A stretch of 64,000 nt of DNA, taken from positions 62,001 through 126,000 of the forward strand of contig CAZWTK010000001.1 of assembly GCA_964636655.1 (NCBI GenBank), read 5' to 3'. Both the position numbers and the translations under genes were made by a program. Below the pieces are notes generated by a model that ran no database searches, was not told where the DNA came from, and worked only from the letters and a program-made list of their open reading frames with translations. Of this stretch, positions 8,437 to 16,055 are shown in pieces. Numbering within the stretch: the first letter of the stretch is position 1; each line of letters begins with the position of its first letter. The stretch comes from Fen-549 sp964636655. Lineage in GTDB: Bacteria; Actinomycetota; Thermoleophilia; Gaiellales; Gaiellaceae.

Positions 8437-8630
8437 CCGTGCCTGGCACCGGGACAAGTCCCGGGCAGGCACGGCTAGAGAGCGAAGATTCCCTGCAAAA
8501 CGCCGTTAAATCGGAGGATTCGCGCGGATCAATGGGCCACCGCTACGATCATCGCTGAATTCCGCGTATTAGCAGGCATTTTTGCAGATCTACCAGCCCG
8601 TTTCGGACTTGTCTCGGTGCCTGGCACCGG
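8437..8630. repeat. MITE-like element with inverted palindromic ends
   Basis: Each end carries the palindrome GTGCCTGGCAC (8439-8449 and 8617-8627). Past the palindrome the ends continue as inverted copies: the left reads CACCGGGACAAGTCC and the right, reverse-complemented, reads CACCGAGACAAGTCC. The left end also folds on itself (CCGTGCCTG with CAGGCACGG, inner CCGGGAC with GTCCCGG). About 140 bp of non-coding sequence lies between. This looks like a small non-autonomous inverted-repeat element in the phoH-yqeY gap. The right end touches the yqeY stop and could act as its terminator. Confidence 0.55.
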
Positions 8631-9068
8631 CTAGGCCAGCGCCTCGCGTACCAACTGCGAGACGACCGAGCCGTCGGCGCGGCCCGAGACCTGGGGCATG
8701 ACGTCGGCCATCACACGACCGAGATCGCGCATGCTCGTCGCGCCGACGCCGGCGACGGCATCGTCGACGATCTCCTCCAACTCCTCCTGAGATAGCGGCG
8801 GCGGCATGAAATCCTCCAGTACGGTCAGCTCCGCCTCCTCGCGCTCGGCCCGTTCGGGACGATCGCCGGCGCGGAACGCCTCGGCGGCCTCGACCCGTCG
8901 TTTGCGCTCGCGTTGCAGCACCTGCAGCTCCTCCTCGGTGGAAAGCGGCCGAAGCAGCTTCTTCTCGGCGGCACGCAGGGAGGCGAGGATCAGGCGAAGC
9001 GTGTCCCTGCGGAGCTCGTCCTGGGCGCGAATGGCCTCTGCAAGCTCCTGCTCGATTCGCTGGATCAA
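8631..9068 (-). CDS. yqeY: GatB/YqeY-domain protein
   Basis: About 146 residues of the YqeY family, which resembles the C-terminal tRNA-binding domain of GatB. Visible features: LIQRIEQELAEAIRAQDELR at the N-terminus, a charged helix ELQVLQRERKRRVEAAEAFR, LEDFMPPPLSQEEL and a C-terminal GRVMADVMPQVSGRADGS. I place the start at the TTG at 9068: a strong GGAGGGAGGA ribosome site sits at the right distance and the TTG follows the HIT stop by one base. The ATG at 9095 would overlap the HIT gene without a ribosome site. Cellular role is not established. Confidence 0.88.
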   Translation of the reverse strand: MIQRIEQELAEAIRAQDELRRDTLRLILASLRAAEKKLLRPLSTEEELQVLQRERKRRVEAAEAFRAGDRPERAEREEAELTVLEDFMPPPLSQEELEEIVDDAVAGVGATSMRDLGRVMADVMPQVSGRADGSVVSQLVREALA

Positions 9069-9069
9069 C

Positions 9070-9438
9070 TCAGTCCTCCCTCTCGGCCTCGGCAAGCGCC
9101 AGCGCCGGCGCCCGACCGCCCAGATCGCGCCCGCCGAGCAGATGCCAGTGCAGATGGAAAACAGTCTGACCGGCGCTCGGCCCGACGGTACAGAGCACGC
9201 GGTAGTCCTCGAGGCGGAGCGCCCGTGCCGTATCGGCGATGAACTCGAGCATGCGAAGCGCCTCCTCGGGCGGGAACTCGCCGATCTGGCGGAAGGTGTC
9301 GATATGCCGCTCGGGCACGATCAGGACGTGCACCTCGGCCTTGGGGTTGATGTCCTCCACGGCGACGAAACCGTCGGCCTGGCGGATGGGGGAACTCGAG
9401 TGCACGAGCTCGCAGAAGAGGCAGTCGTCTTGGGTCAT
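9070..9438 (-). CDS. HIT-family nucleotide-binding protein
   Basis: A 122-residue histidine-triad protein. The N-terminal CLFCELVHSSSPI, central KAEVHVLIVPERHI and C-terminal triad HLHWHLLGG are diagnostic. This is the HINT-like branch, which hydrolyses AMP-linked phosphoramidates. Its start overlaps the mtaB stop by four bases (9435-9438), and its own end carries the ribosome site of yqeY, so the three genes are translationally coupled. Confidence 0.93.
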   Translation of the reverse strand: MTQDDCLFCELVHSSSPIRQADGFVAVEDINPKAEVHVLIVPERHIDTFRQIGEFPPEEALRMLEFIADTARALRLEDYRVLCTVGPSAGQTVFHLHWHLLGGRDLGGRAPALALAEAERED

Positions 9439-10634
9439 GGTCGTCTCGCTATTCCGATTATCCCCCGCTCCGTCACCTGTTCGGCACTTACTCGCACGAT
9501 CTCACCGACGGGACCTTCGACGAGCCACGGCGTGTAGTCGCTCGCGTACCCGCGTCCCGGCCGATCGATCAAAACGCTTTCCTCGATACCGATCTTGCCA
9601 CGCCAGCGGCCTAAACAGGCGTTTTTCGAAGATTCGCGCAGGCGAGCGGCGCGCTCCTTCTTTACCGCGACCGGCACGTCGTCGGCGCTCTCGGTCGCCG
9701 TTCCGGGCCGCGGTGAGTAGGGAAATACGTGCACCTTGGTGATTTTCGCGCGCTCTACCAGATCGAGTGTGCACCGGAAGGCCTGCTCGCTCTCGCCCGG
9801 GAAACCGACGATTACGTCGCTCGAGAGATTGAAGTCGCCGAGCCCCTCGAGCCGGCGCAGGAAGGTCGCGGCGTCGTAATGGCGCCTCATCGCCCGCAGG
9901 ACTCCGTCGTCGCCGGACTGCAGCGGAACGTGTAGATGGCGGCAGGCCACGGGCGTGTCGCGGATGGCGCCGATCAGCTCCGGGCTGACGTGATTGATCT
10001 CGATCGAGGAGAGACGCAGCCGCTCGAGACCCGCCGTCTTTCCCGCCTCGCGCACCAGATCGGCAAGCGAGACAGCGGCCTCGCTGTCGTGGAAGCAGCC
10101 GAGGTTGATGCCCGAGAGAACTACCTCCTTGTGACCCTGCTCTACGCGGCGGCGCACCTCCGCCAGCACCGCCTCGGCCGGCTTCGAGCGTCCGGGCCCG
10201 CGCACGAGCGGCACGACACAGTAGCTGCAGCCGAAGGAGCAGCCGTCCTGAATCTGGACGAAGGCGCGAACCCGTTTGGGACGGGCTTCGACCGCGTCGC
10301 CCGCGCGACCGACCTGAGCAGCCAGGCGCTCGGACGCCTCGGCGCTCTGCCCGGAAAGGACGGTCACGTTCTCGGGCAGGTCGGAGAACGCTCCCTCGAG
10401 GTTGGCGCCGCAACCGGTAACGAAAACGCGCCGGTGCGTACGCGCCGCCTTCGCCGCCGCCTGGCGCGACTTGCCGAGCGCCTCGCCCGTGACGCAGCAG
10501 CTGTTGACGAGCGCTATCTCGGCCTCACCGGCGCGTGCCTCCTCGTGACCGTCGGCGAGCAGGCGCTCTCTCAGCGCATCGGCGTCCGTGTAGGAGACCT
10601 TGCAGCCGAGAAAGCGAACCGAGAAGCTGGTCAT
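9435..10634 (-). CDS. mtaB: tRNA t6A37 methylthiotransferase MtaB-like radical SAM enzyme
   Basis: A 399-residue MiaB/MtaB-family methylthiotransferase with two Fe-S clusters. N-terminal UPF0004 domain: FLGCKVSYTDADAL, NSCCVTGEA and VTGCGA supply three Cys. Radical SAM motif: CSFGCSYCVVPLVRGPGRS (about 131-149). A TRAM-like RNA-binding region follows about residue 345. MtaB rather than MiaB is suggested by the SYTDAD-type N-terminus and by the dnaJ-prmA-mtaB-HIT-yqeY synteny. It would methylthiolate t6A37 in ANN-decoding tRNAs. Distinguishing MtaB from other clades needs a tree. Confidence 0.9.
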   Translation of the reverse strand: MTSFSVRFLGCKVSYTDADALRERLLADGHEEARAGEAEIALVNSCCVTGEALGKSRQAAAKAARTHRRVFVTGCGANLEGAFSDLPENVTVLSGQSAEASERLAAQVGRAGDAVEARPKRVRAFVQIQDGCSFGCSYCVVPLVRGPGRSKPAEAVLAEVRRRVEQGHKEVVLSGINLGCFHDSEAAVSLADLVREAGKTAGLERLRLSSIEINHVSPELIGAIRDTPVACRHLHVPLQSGDDGVLRAMRRHYDAATFLRRLEGLGDFNLSSDVIVGFPGESEQAFRCTLDLVERAKITKVHVFPYSPRPGTATESADDVPVAVKKERAARLRESSKNACLGRWRGKIGIEESVLIDRPGRGYASDYTPWLVEGPVGEIVRVSAEQVTERGIIGIARRP

Positions 10635-10660
10635 GACTCGGGAATCCTCGAATACACAGC

Positions 10661-11203
10661 CTACGCCCAGGGTAGTTCGTCCCAGCCGGCGGGACGTTCG
10701 TCTCGAAACGGCCCGGCGTCCGCGTAGGCCTCGGACGGCGAATCAGTTCCCTTTTCGACGCCGACGCCGTGGCGGCGCGCGAGCGCGGAGAGCGGATAGA
10801 AGATGTCCCCGCTCGAATCGCGCGAGCCGGCCATCAGGATGACGCAGGGACCGTTCCCGGCTCCGACGAAGATGTGCTCGGTGTTCGGCGGGCAGTGCAA
10901 GAAATCCCAGGCTTCGAGCTCCCTCTCCTGGCCCTCGACGAGGAGCCGGCACTTTCCCGCCACCACGAGGAAGTCTTCCTGATTCGACTCACGGTGATAC
11001 ATCCCGTTCGCCTGCCCCGGCCCGAGCACGCGCAGGATGAAGCCGAGCTCTGGAAAGGGCAGGTTCGCGTTCTCGAACCGGCAACCGGAACCATGCCGGT
11101 CGTTTGTCGTCCAGGCGGCGTCGCGGACGTTGACGACGAGCCAACCCTCACCGGCCGGCAAGAGGCCAGAAGGCGCCGCCTCGAGCTTTGCTTCCTTGAT
11201 CAT
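10661..11203 (-). CDS. Cupin-domain protein
   Basis: A 180-residue cupin. The start at 11203 overlaps the prmA stop as ATGA; frames extending further upstream are shadows of prmA. The beta-barrel motifs are visible: GMYHRESNQEDFLVV (first metal motif with His70 and a nearby Glu), GKCRLLVEGQERELEAWD and FLHCPPNTEHIFVGAGNG (second motif with His110). C-terminal residues 130-180 are polar and unconserved in appearance. It lies inside a translation-related operon (prmA upstream, mtaB downstream), but no ligand or reaction can be assigned. Confidence 0.85.
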   Translation of the reverse strand: MIKEAKLEAAPSGLLPAGEGWLVVNVRDAAWTTNDRHGSGCRFENANLPFPELGFILRVLGPGQANGMYHRESNQEDFLVVAGKCRLLVEGQERELEAWDFLHCPPNTEHIFVGAGNGPCVILMAGSRDSSGDIFYPLSALARRHGVGVEKGTDSPSEAYADAGPFRDERPAGWDELPWA

Positions 11204-11973
11204 TCGTTGCCCCTCTCCGGGCGAGCCACAACGGCCGCCCAATCGGCTTGTTCGTGCCTGCTCACAACCCGATACCCGGTCAGGCGCAGATTGTCCGAGG
11301 CGAGAAAGCCCGAGGCGACGAGCGTTTCGCAGCGGAGCCCGGGCGCCAGCTCTTCCAGAGCCTGAAGGCTGATGTTGCAGACGAACACGTCGCTCGCCGG
11401 CAGCGGCTCGACGAGGGCGTCGGCTAGCCTCACGTCGAGCGTGACACCGTTGGCCTCGGCGTTCGTCAGGGTCGCCTCGACCGCCTCGGGATCGTTGTCG
11501 AGCGCGACAACGGGCGAGAAGCCGAGCTTTTCGGCCGCGATCGCCAGCACGCCCGAGCCGCAGCCGACGTCCAGCAGGCTCGCCGGCTGCAATTCCTGCA
11601 GAAGCTCGAGGCAGAGACGAGTAGTCGGGTGGGCGCCGGTGCCAAAGGCGCCGCCGGGATCGATCACAACCGGCACAAGTCCCTCTGCGGGCTCTTCCCA
11701 GGGCGGGCCGATCCACAGCTTCCCGATCTCGACCGGGCGGTGAAAGGCGCGCCAGTTGTCTTCCCAACCGGGCTCCACCGGCTCGGAGGCGACGTCACCG
11801 AAGCTCGCGCGCAGGGTTTCCTCGACCTCCGGGCCGCCATAGACGGCCAGCTCGAGCATTCCGGGAAGATCGCGTTCCTCGAAGCCGTGCGCGGCGAACT
11901 CGAGCAGCTCCGCCCGCGCCTCCTCTGCCCGCTCGAGGGGAACGCGGACGGCAATGCGCAGCAGATCGGTCAG
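11200..11973 (-). CDS. prmA: Ribosomal protein L11 methyltransferase PrmA (start codon unusual)
   Basis: A class I SAM methyltransferase: LLDVGCGSGVLAIAAEKLG (SAM loop), VVALDNDPEAVEAT, the PrmA-specific DPGGAFGTGAHPTTRLCLELL and VCNISLQALEELAPGL. PrmA trimethylates L11. The first in-frame ATG (11859) would cut off a family-typical N-terminal domain, whose sequence (LLRIAVRVPLERAEEARAEL and onward) continues upstream to the dnaJ stop without any ATG, GTG or TTG. A CTG at 11973, overlapping the dnaJ TGA and preceded nine bases upstream by GAGGGG, is the best start. This start is inferred. Confidence 0.85.
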   Translation of the reverse strand: MTDLLRIAVRVPLERAEEARAELLEFAAHGFEERDLPGMLELAVYGGPEVEETLRASFGDVASEPVEPGWEDNWRAFHRPVEIGKLWIGPPWEEPAEGLVPVVIDPGGAFGTGAHPTTRLCLELLQELQPASLLDVGCGSGVLAIAAEKLGFSPVVALDNDPEAVEATLTNAEANGVTLDVRLADALVEPLPASDVFVCNISLQALEELAPGLRCETLVASGFLASDNLRLTGYRVVSRHEQADWAAVVARPERGNE

Positions 11974-13091
11974 TGGAAGATGCCCCTCAGACGGTTGAAG
12001 AGACCCTCGTCCTGCTCGTAGGTCGCGGCGACGGCGCTCTGTTCGAACTGCTCGAGCAGCTTACGCTGCTCGTCGTCGAGCCGACGCGGGACGAGCACGG
12101 TCAGAAGCAGGCGCAGATCGCCGTGACCGAAGCCTTGCAGGCGCGGCATGCCCTTACCCTTGAGATTGAGCACCGTGCCGGGCTGGGCGCCGGGCTCGAT
12201 CGTGACCTCCATCTCGCCGTCGAGCGTCGGCACGGTCGCCTTGCCGCCGAGCGCCGCCTGGGTCATCGTCAATTCCAGCGTCGAGACGAGATCGTCGCCC
12301 TCGCGCACGAAGCGCTCGTCGGGGTGCACGCGCACCACCACGTAGACGTCGCCGGCGCGACCGCCGCGAGCGCCGACGTGCCCCTCGCCGGAGATGCGGA
12401 TGGGCTGGCGATCGTGGATACCTGCGGGAATCTCGACCTCCAGCGTGCGCTCTTCGACCTCGCGCCCGCTGCCTTTGCAGTTCTCGCAGGGATGCTCGAT
12501 CACCTTGCCGGCGCCGGCACAGGTGGGGCAGGTTTGAGTGCGCATGACCTGGCCGAACAGGCTCTGCGACACCTGCTGGAACATCCCCTGGCCGTTGCAG
12601 GTGGGGCAGGTCGTCGGCTCGGTCCCGGGCTCCATGCCCGAGCCCTCGCAGACGTGGCAGACCGCCTCGGCCGTGAAGGCAACCTCGCGCTTGAGCCCCT
12701 TCGCCGCCTCGGTCAGCTCGATCTCCACCTCGGCGGCTATGTCGGCTCCGCGCTGCCTCCCCCGGGGTCGCGCCGAGGCTCCGAACAGATCCTCGCCGAA
12801 GAAGGCCGAGAAGAGATCGGACAGGTTGCCGAAATCGACACCCGTCGGCTGGTAGCCGCCGCTGCGCAGGCCGGCGTGGCCGAACCGGTCGTAAAGCTCG
12901 CGCGTCTCGGGCTTGGACAAGACCTCGTAGGCCTCGACCACCAGCTTGAAGCGCTCCTCGGCCTCGGGGTGATCGGAGACATCGGGGTGCAGTTCGCGTG
13001 CCAGCGCGCGGAAGGCCTTCTTGATCTCGGCCTCGCTGGCGCCGCGCGGAACGCCGAGCAGCTCGTAGTAGTCGCGTTCGGTCGTGGACAT
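11970..13091 (-). CDS. dnaJ: Chaperone protein DnaJ
   Basis: A 373-residue Hsp40 co-chaperone. The J domain has HPD at residues 35-37, followed by a short Gly-rich stretch. The zinc domain has four CxxCxGxG-type repeats (CHVCEGSG, CPTCNGQG, CPTCAGAG, CENCKGSG) and the C-terminal substrate-binding domains are complete. It is preceded on the same strand by hrcA with a 173-bp gap and no grpE or dnaK alongside. This is the stand-alone hrcA-dnaJ arrangement of actinobacteria, where it is usually the second dnaJ paralogue. Confidence 0.95.
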   Translation of the reverse strand: MSTTERDYYELLGVPRGASEAEIKKAFRALARELHPDVSDHPEAEERFKLVVEAYEVLSKPETRELYDRFGHAGLRSGGYQPTGVDFGNLSDLFSAFFGEDLFGASARPRGRQRGADIAAEVEIELTEAAKGLKREVAFTAEAVCHVCEGSGMEPGTEPTTCPTCNGQGMFQQVSQSLFGQVMRTQTCPTCAGAGKVIEHPCENCKGSGREVEERTLEVEIPAGIHDRQPIRISGEGHVGARGGRAGDVYVVVRVHPDERFVREGDDLVSTLELTMTQAALGGKATVPTLDGEMEVTIEPGAQPGTVLNLKGKGMPRLQGFGHGDLRLLLTVLVPRRLDDEQRKLLEQFEQSAVAATYEQDEGLFNRLRGIFH

Positions 13092-13264
13092 CTACTCAAG
13101 GTTAGTCGGGAGCGCTCGGACGAACGTCGAGACGTCCGGGTGATCGCGGGCGAGCATGGGAAATCCGGACACCTCGGGGGGGAGCCCCAACGCGAACGCT
13201 ACCCGGGAAGATCGCACTCGTCTGTGCCGTTTCCTCCAAAGAAAGCTGCGGTTACGGGGAGTAG

Positions 13265-14308
13265 CTATTCCTCGTAGACGTCTTCGACGAAGCGGGACAA
13301 CTCGAGCGCGGCCGCGCGGACGGCGCCGATCGCCTTCTCGTAGTCCATCCGCATCGGGCCGAGTAGAGATACCGTCCCGAGCGCGCGGTGCGCCAGGCCG
13401 TAGCGGGCACCGACCAGCGAGACTCCGCTCAGAGCCGGGTTGTCAAGCTCCTCGCCGACGCGTACGTAGGGCCGGCGCTGCTCGATCGAGGCGCGCAGCA
13501 GCTCGAGCGTAGCCGCCCGCCGTTCCAGCACCGAGAGCAGACTGCGACAGGCATCCAGCTCACTGCCGCGAACGGCGTCGAGCAGAGTTCCCGCGCCGCC
13601 GACAAAGACGCGTTCGTCGCCGTGACCGACCTGCTCCTCCAGAGCCGGACGCAGAACCGTTAGGAAATCGCGCTCGCTCGCGGTCAGAGCGGGATCATCC
13701 AGCGCCTGGCGCAGCAGGCGCGGCCCTAGCGTGCGTCCCTCGAGCCGCTCGTTAAGGTACTCGCGCGCCCAGCTCACAAGACCGGAGTCGACGGGCGATT
13801 CGAAGGCGCAGACGCGCTTCGAGACCTCGCCCGCCGAAGTGATCAGCACGACCAGGATGACGCGCGGCTGTAGCAGCAGCACCTCGACGTGGCGCACGGC
13901 GGTAGTCTCGAGCGCCGGCGCCGAGGCGAGCGCGAGCAGGTGCGTCATCCCGGCCAGCATCTCGGTCGTCGCCTCGAGCGCCTCCTCGACCTCGTTCTGG
14001 GCGACGCTCAGATCGAGTGCGAGCGACTCCGAGGTTGACCCTCGCTCGGTGAGAAGCGAATCGACGTAGTAGCGGTAGCCACTGTCGGTGGGAACGCGGC
14101 CGGCGGAGGTGTGTGGATGGGTCAGCAACCCGCGTTCTTCAAGTTCCGCCAGCTCGTAGCGCACGGTCGACGAGGAGACGGAGAGTCCGGAGCTTTCGAC
14201 CAGATGCCTGGAGCCGACCGGCTGGCCGCTCGTCACGTACTCCTCGACGACCATGCGCAGGATCCGGCGCTGACGGTCGCTCAGGCTGATCGCTAGAGGA
14301 TCGGGCAT
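13265..14308 (-). CDS. hrcA: Heat-inducible transcription repressor HrcA
   Basis: A 347-residue HrcA. The N-terminal winged helix is LSDRQRRILRMVVEEYVTSG through YELAELEERGLLTHPHTSAG, with the family phrase HTSAGRVPTDSGYRYYVD. The C-terminal GAF-like sensor ends with SLLGPMRMDYEKAIGAVRA. HrcA represses chaperone genes by binding CIRCE elements (TTAGCACTC-N9-GAGTGCTAA). I saw no CIRCE copy upstream of hrcA or dnaJ in this window, so its targets here are probably elsewhere or the site has diverged. Confidence 0.95.
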   Translation of the reverse strand: MPDPLAISLSDRQRRILRMVVEEYVTSGQPVGSRHLVESSGLSVSSSTVRYELAELEERGLLTHPHTSAGRVPTDSGYRYYVDSLLTERGSTSESLALDLSVAQNEVEEALEATTEMLAGMTHLLALASAPALETTAVRHVEVLLLQPRVILVVLITSAGEVSKRVCAFESPVDSGLVSWAREYLNERLEGRTLGPRLLRQALDDPALTASERDFLTVLRPALEEQVGHGDERVFVGGAGTLLDAVRGSELDACRSLLSVLERRAATLELLRASIEQRRPYVRVGEELDNPALSGVSLVGARYGLAHRALGTVSLLGPMRMDYEKAIGAVRAAALELSRFVEDVYEE

Positions 14309-14415
14309 TTGCAGGAATTTTAGCGGCCTGACGGGAGCGGGCGCGGGAAGCGCTCTCGTCAGAACATCCGAACCGGTGGCTGGTACCGGCAGTTGCGGCG
14401 AGAAGCCGCCCTCTG

Positions 14416-14679
14416 CTAAGCCTCGACCAGAATCACCACCGTGTCGGCCAGCACGCCGTCATATGCCATCGCCTCGGCACCCGCTTCGGTTTGCAGCGCC
14501 GCCATCACGGCGTCCAAGTCTGGGACGTCCATCAGCACCGCGGCGCGATTCGGGTGCTGCGGATCGACGAACGTCTTGACGCCGGTGACGCCGAGCGGCC
14601 CGAAGAACTCTTCGCGCTTCGATGAGGCGAGCCAATGCTTGCTGTCTTTGACTTCGTGGTAACCGATTACCAACGTCAT
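14416..14679 (-). CDS. Small ferredoxin-like-fold protein, unknown function
   Basis: About 87 residues beginning MTLVIGYHEVKDSKHWLASS. Alternating strands and helices (TLVIGYHEV, VTGVKTFVDP, NRAAVLMDVPDLDAVMAALQ, AEAMAYDGVLADTVVILVEA) suggest a dimeric alpha-beta barrel of the kind found in monooxygenase-like and stress-responsive small proteins. The start at 14679 has a good GGAGGT ribosome site. The gene lies between hrcA and hemW on the same strand and is probably an accessory insertion in that cluster. No catalytic residue is evident. Confidence 0.75.
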   Translation of the reverse strand: MTLVIGYHEVKDSKHWLASSKREEFFGPLGVTGVKTFVDPQHPNRAAVLMDVPDLDAVMAALQTEAGAEAMAYDGVLADTVVILVEA

Positions 14680-14817
14680 AACGACCTCCGCTTCGTTGGG
14701 CCGCGCCCGATGCACTGACCCTGCGCCCCGTATATCTCCAGCGGGTCAGTTCCGAACCGCATTCGGTCTGTTCACCGCCGCCCTCGTATCGCTCTATCGA
14801 GCGTTCGCCAGACGGGC

Positions 14818-15939
14818 CTAGGCGGCAAGAGATTCGCCCGCCCAGACGATCAGCTCGGCGCTGACCGCTCCCCCGAGCAGCCGCCCGCGCGTGCCGAGCG
14901 TTATCGATCCCTCCTCAACGCTGACCAGCCCGAACTCGGCGAACCGTTCGAGCGCGCCGTGATCGAGCACCGCTTCCACCTCCGCAATCGGCACAGGCTC
15001 GTCCAGGCGCAGGCCGAGCATCAGGCGCTCGCGCAGTTTCGTCGCCGCGTCCAGCGCCTCGATCTCACGCGGCGGCTTCTCTTCGCGCTCCAGCGCTTCG
15101 AAGTAGCGAGCCAGCGAGGATTTATTACGCCGACGCAGATCGCCCAGAGTCGAGAACGAGCCGATGCCGATGCCCAGGTGGTCGTCACCCCGCCAGTAGC
15201 CTAGATTGTGTGCGCCACGAAAATCCCGCTCGCCATCTGCGCGGGCGAAGTTTCCGATCTCGTACCAGCGGTAGCCGGCGGAGGTCAGGCGCTCGACGAC
15301 GAGCTCGAGGTGATCCTCGAGGGCGTCGGCTTGCTCGACGAGCTCGGCGCCGTGGGCGCGTGAGAAACGGGTGCCCGGCTTCGCTTCCAGCTCGTAACAG
15401 GAGAGGTGCTCGGGCGCAAGTGCGAGCGCCTCGGCTAGGTCGGCGTCGAGATCGCCGCGACCTTGCTCGGGGATTCCGTAGAGGAGATCGAGTGAGATGT
15501 TGTCGACACCGGCCTGTCTGAAAGTCTCGACCGCACGGCGGACATCGCCCGGGCCGGCGTGGCGACCGAGCACTTCGAGCAGGCGCGGCTGAAAGCTCTG
15601 CGCGCCGAGCGAGATCCGGTTAACGCCCGCTTCCACGAGCGCCTCGGCAAGCCTGGGCGTCACCGTCTCCGGGTTCGCCTCGACGGTCAGCTCCGTGGCG
15701 CCGGGCAACCCCTCAAGCAGGCGACGCAAAGCCTCGGGCTCGAGATAGCTCGGCGTCCCGCCGCCGAGATAGACCGTCTCCAGCTCGGGCGCCAACAGGT
15801 CGCGCTCCAGCTCCAGCTCCCGCAGAACAGCGTCCACGTAGCGGCCGTGCTGATCGCGGCGTCCGGTGTGCGAGACGAAGTCGCAGTAGTCGCAACGCGA
15901 GGCGCAGAAGGGAATGTGGACGTACAGATGCTTTATCAC
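14818..15939 (-). CDS. hemW: HemW-like radical SAM heme chaperone
   Basis: About 373 residues from a GTG at 15939. The radical SAM motif is HIPFCASRCDYCDFVSHTG with CxxxCxxC. Further HemN/HemW elements are YLGGGTPSYLEP, ELTVEANPETV, NRISLGAQSFQPRLL, ISLDLLYGIPEQ and YEIGNFARADGERDFRGAHN. Oxygen-independent coproporphyrinogen oxidases carry an extra N-terminal Cys not obvious here. With lepA and hrcA as neighbours, this supports HemW (a heme chaperone) rather than HemN. The longer upstream frame overlaps lepA and is not used. Confidence 0.9.
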   Translation of the reverse strand: MIKHLYVHIPFCASRCDYCDFVSHTGRRDQHGRYVDAVLRELELERDLLAPELETVYLGGGTPSYLEPEALRRLLEGLPGATELTVEANPETVTPRLAEALVEAGVNRISLGAQSFQPRLLEVLGRHAGPGDVRRAVETFRQAGVDNISLDLLYGIPEQGRGDLDADLAEALALAPEHLSCYELEAKPGTRFSRAHGAELVEQADALEDHLELVVERLTSAGYRWYEIGNFARADGERDFRGAHNLGYWRGDDHLGIGIGSFSTLGDLRRRNKSSLARYFEALEREEKPPREIEALDAATKLRERLMLGLRLDEPVPIAEVEAVLDHGALERFAEFGLVSVEEGSITLGTRGRLLGGAVSAELIVWAGESLAA

Positions 15940-16055
15940 GGGGAAAACGGCCGGTTTCCCCCGTGTGTCCCCTTCCCACCCGCGGTCGTCCGAGAGCCGT
16001 TGGGAGCCGCAGCCGCGCGTGTCGGCTGCGGCGGCGGGAAACGACGAGCGGCGTG

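Noticed and set aside
11204..11767. N-terminal extension of the cupin frame
   Set aside because: Arg/Gly-rich sequence lying in another frame of prmA. The ATGA overlap at 11203 gives the natural start.
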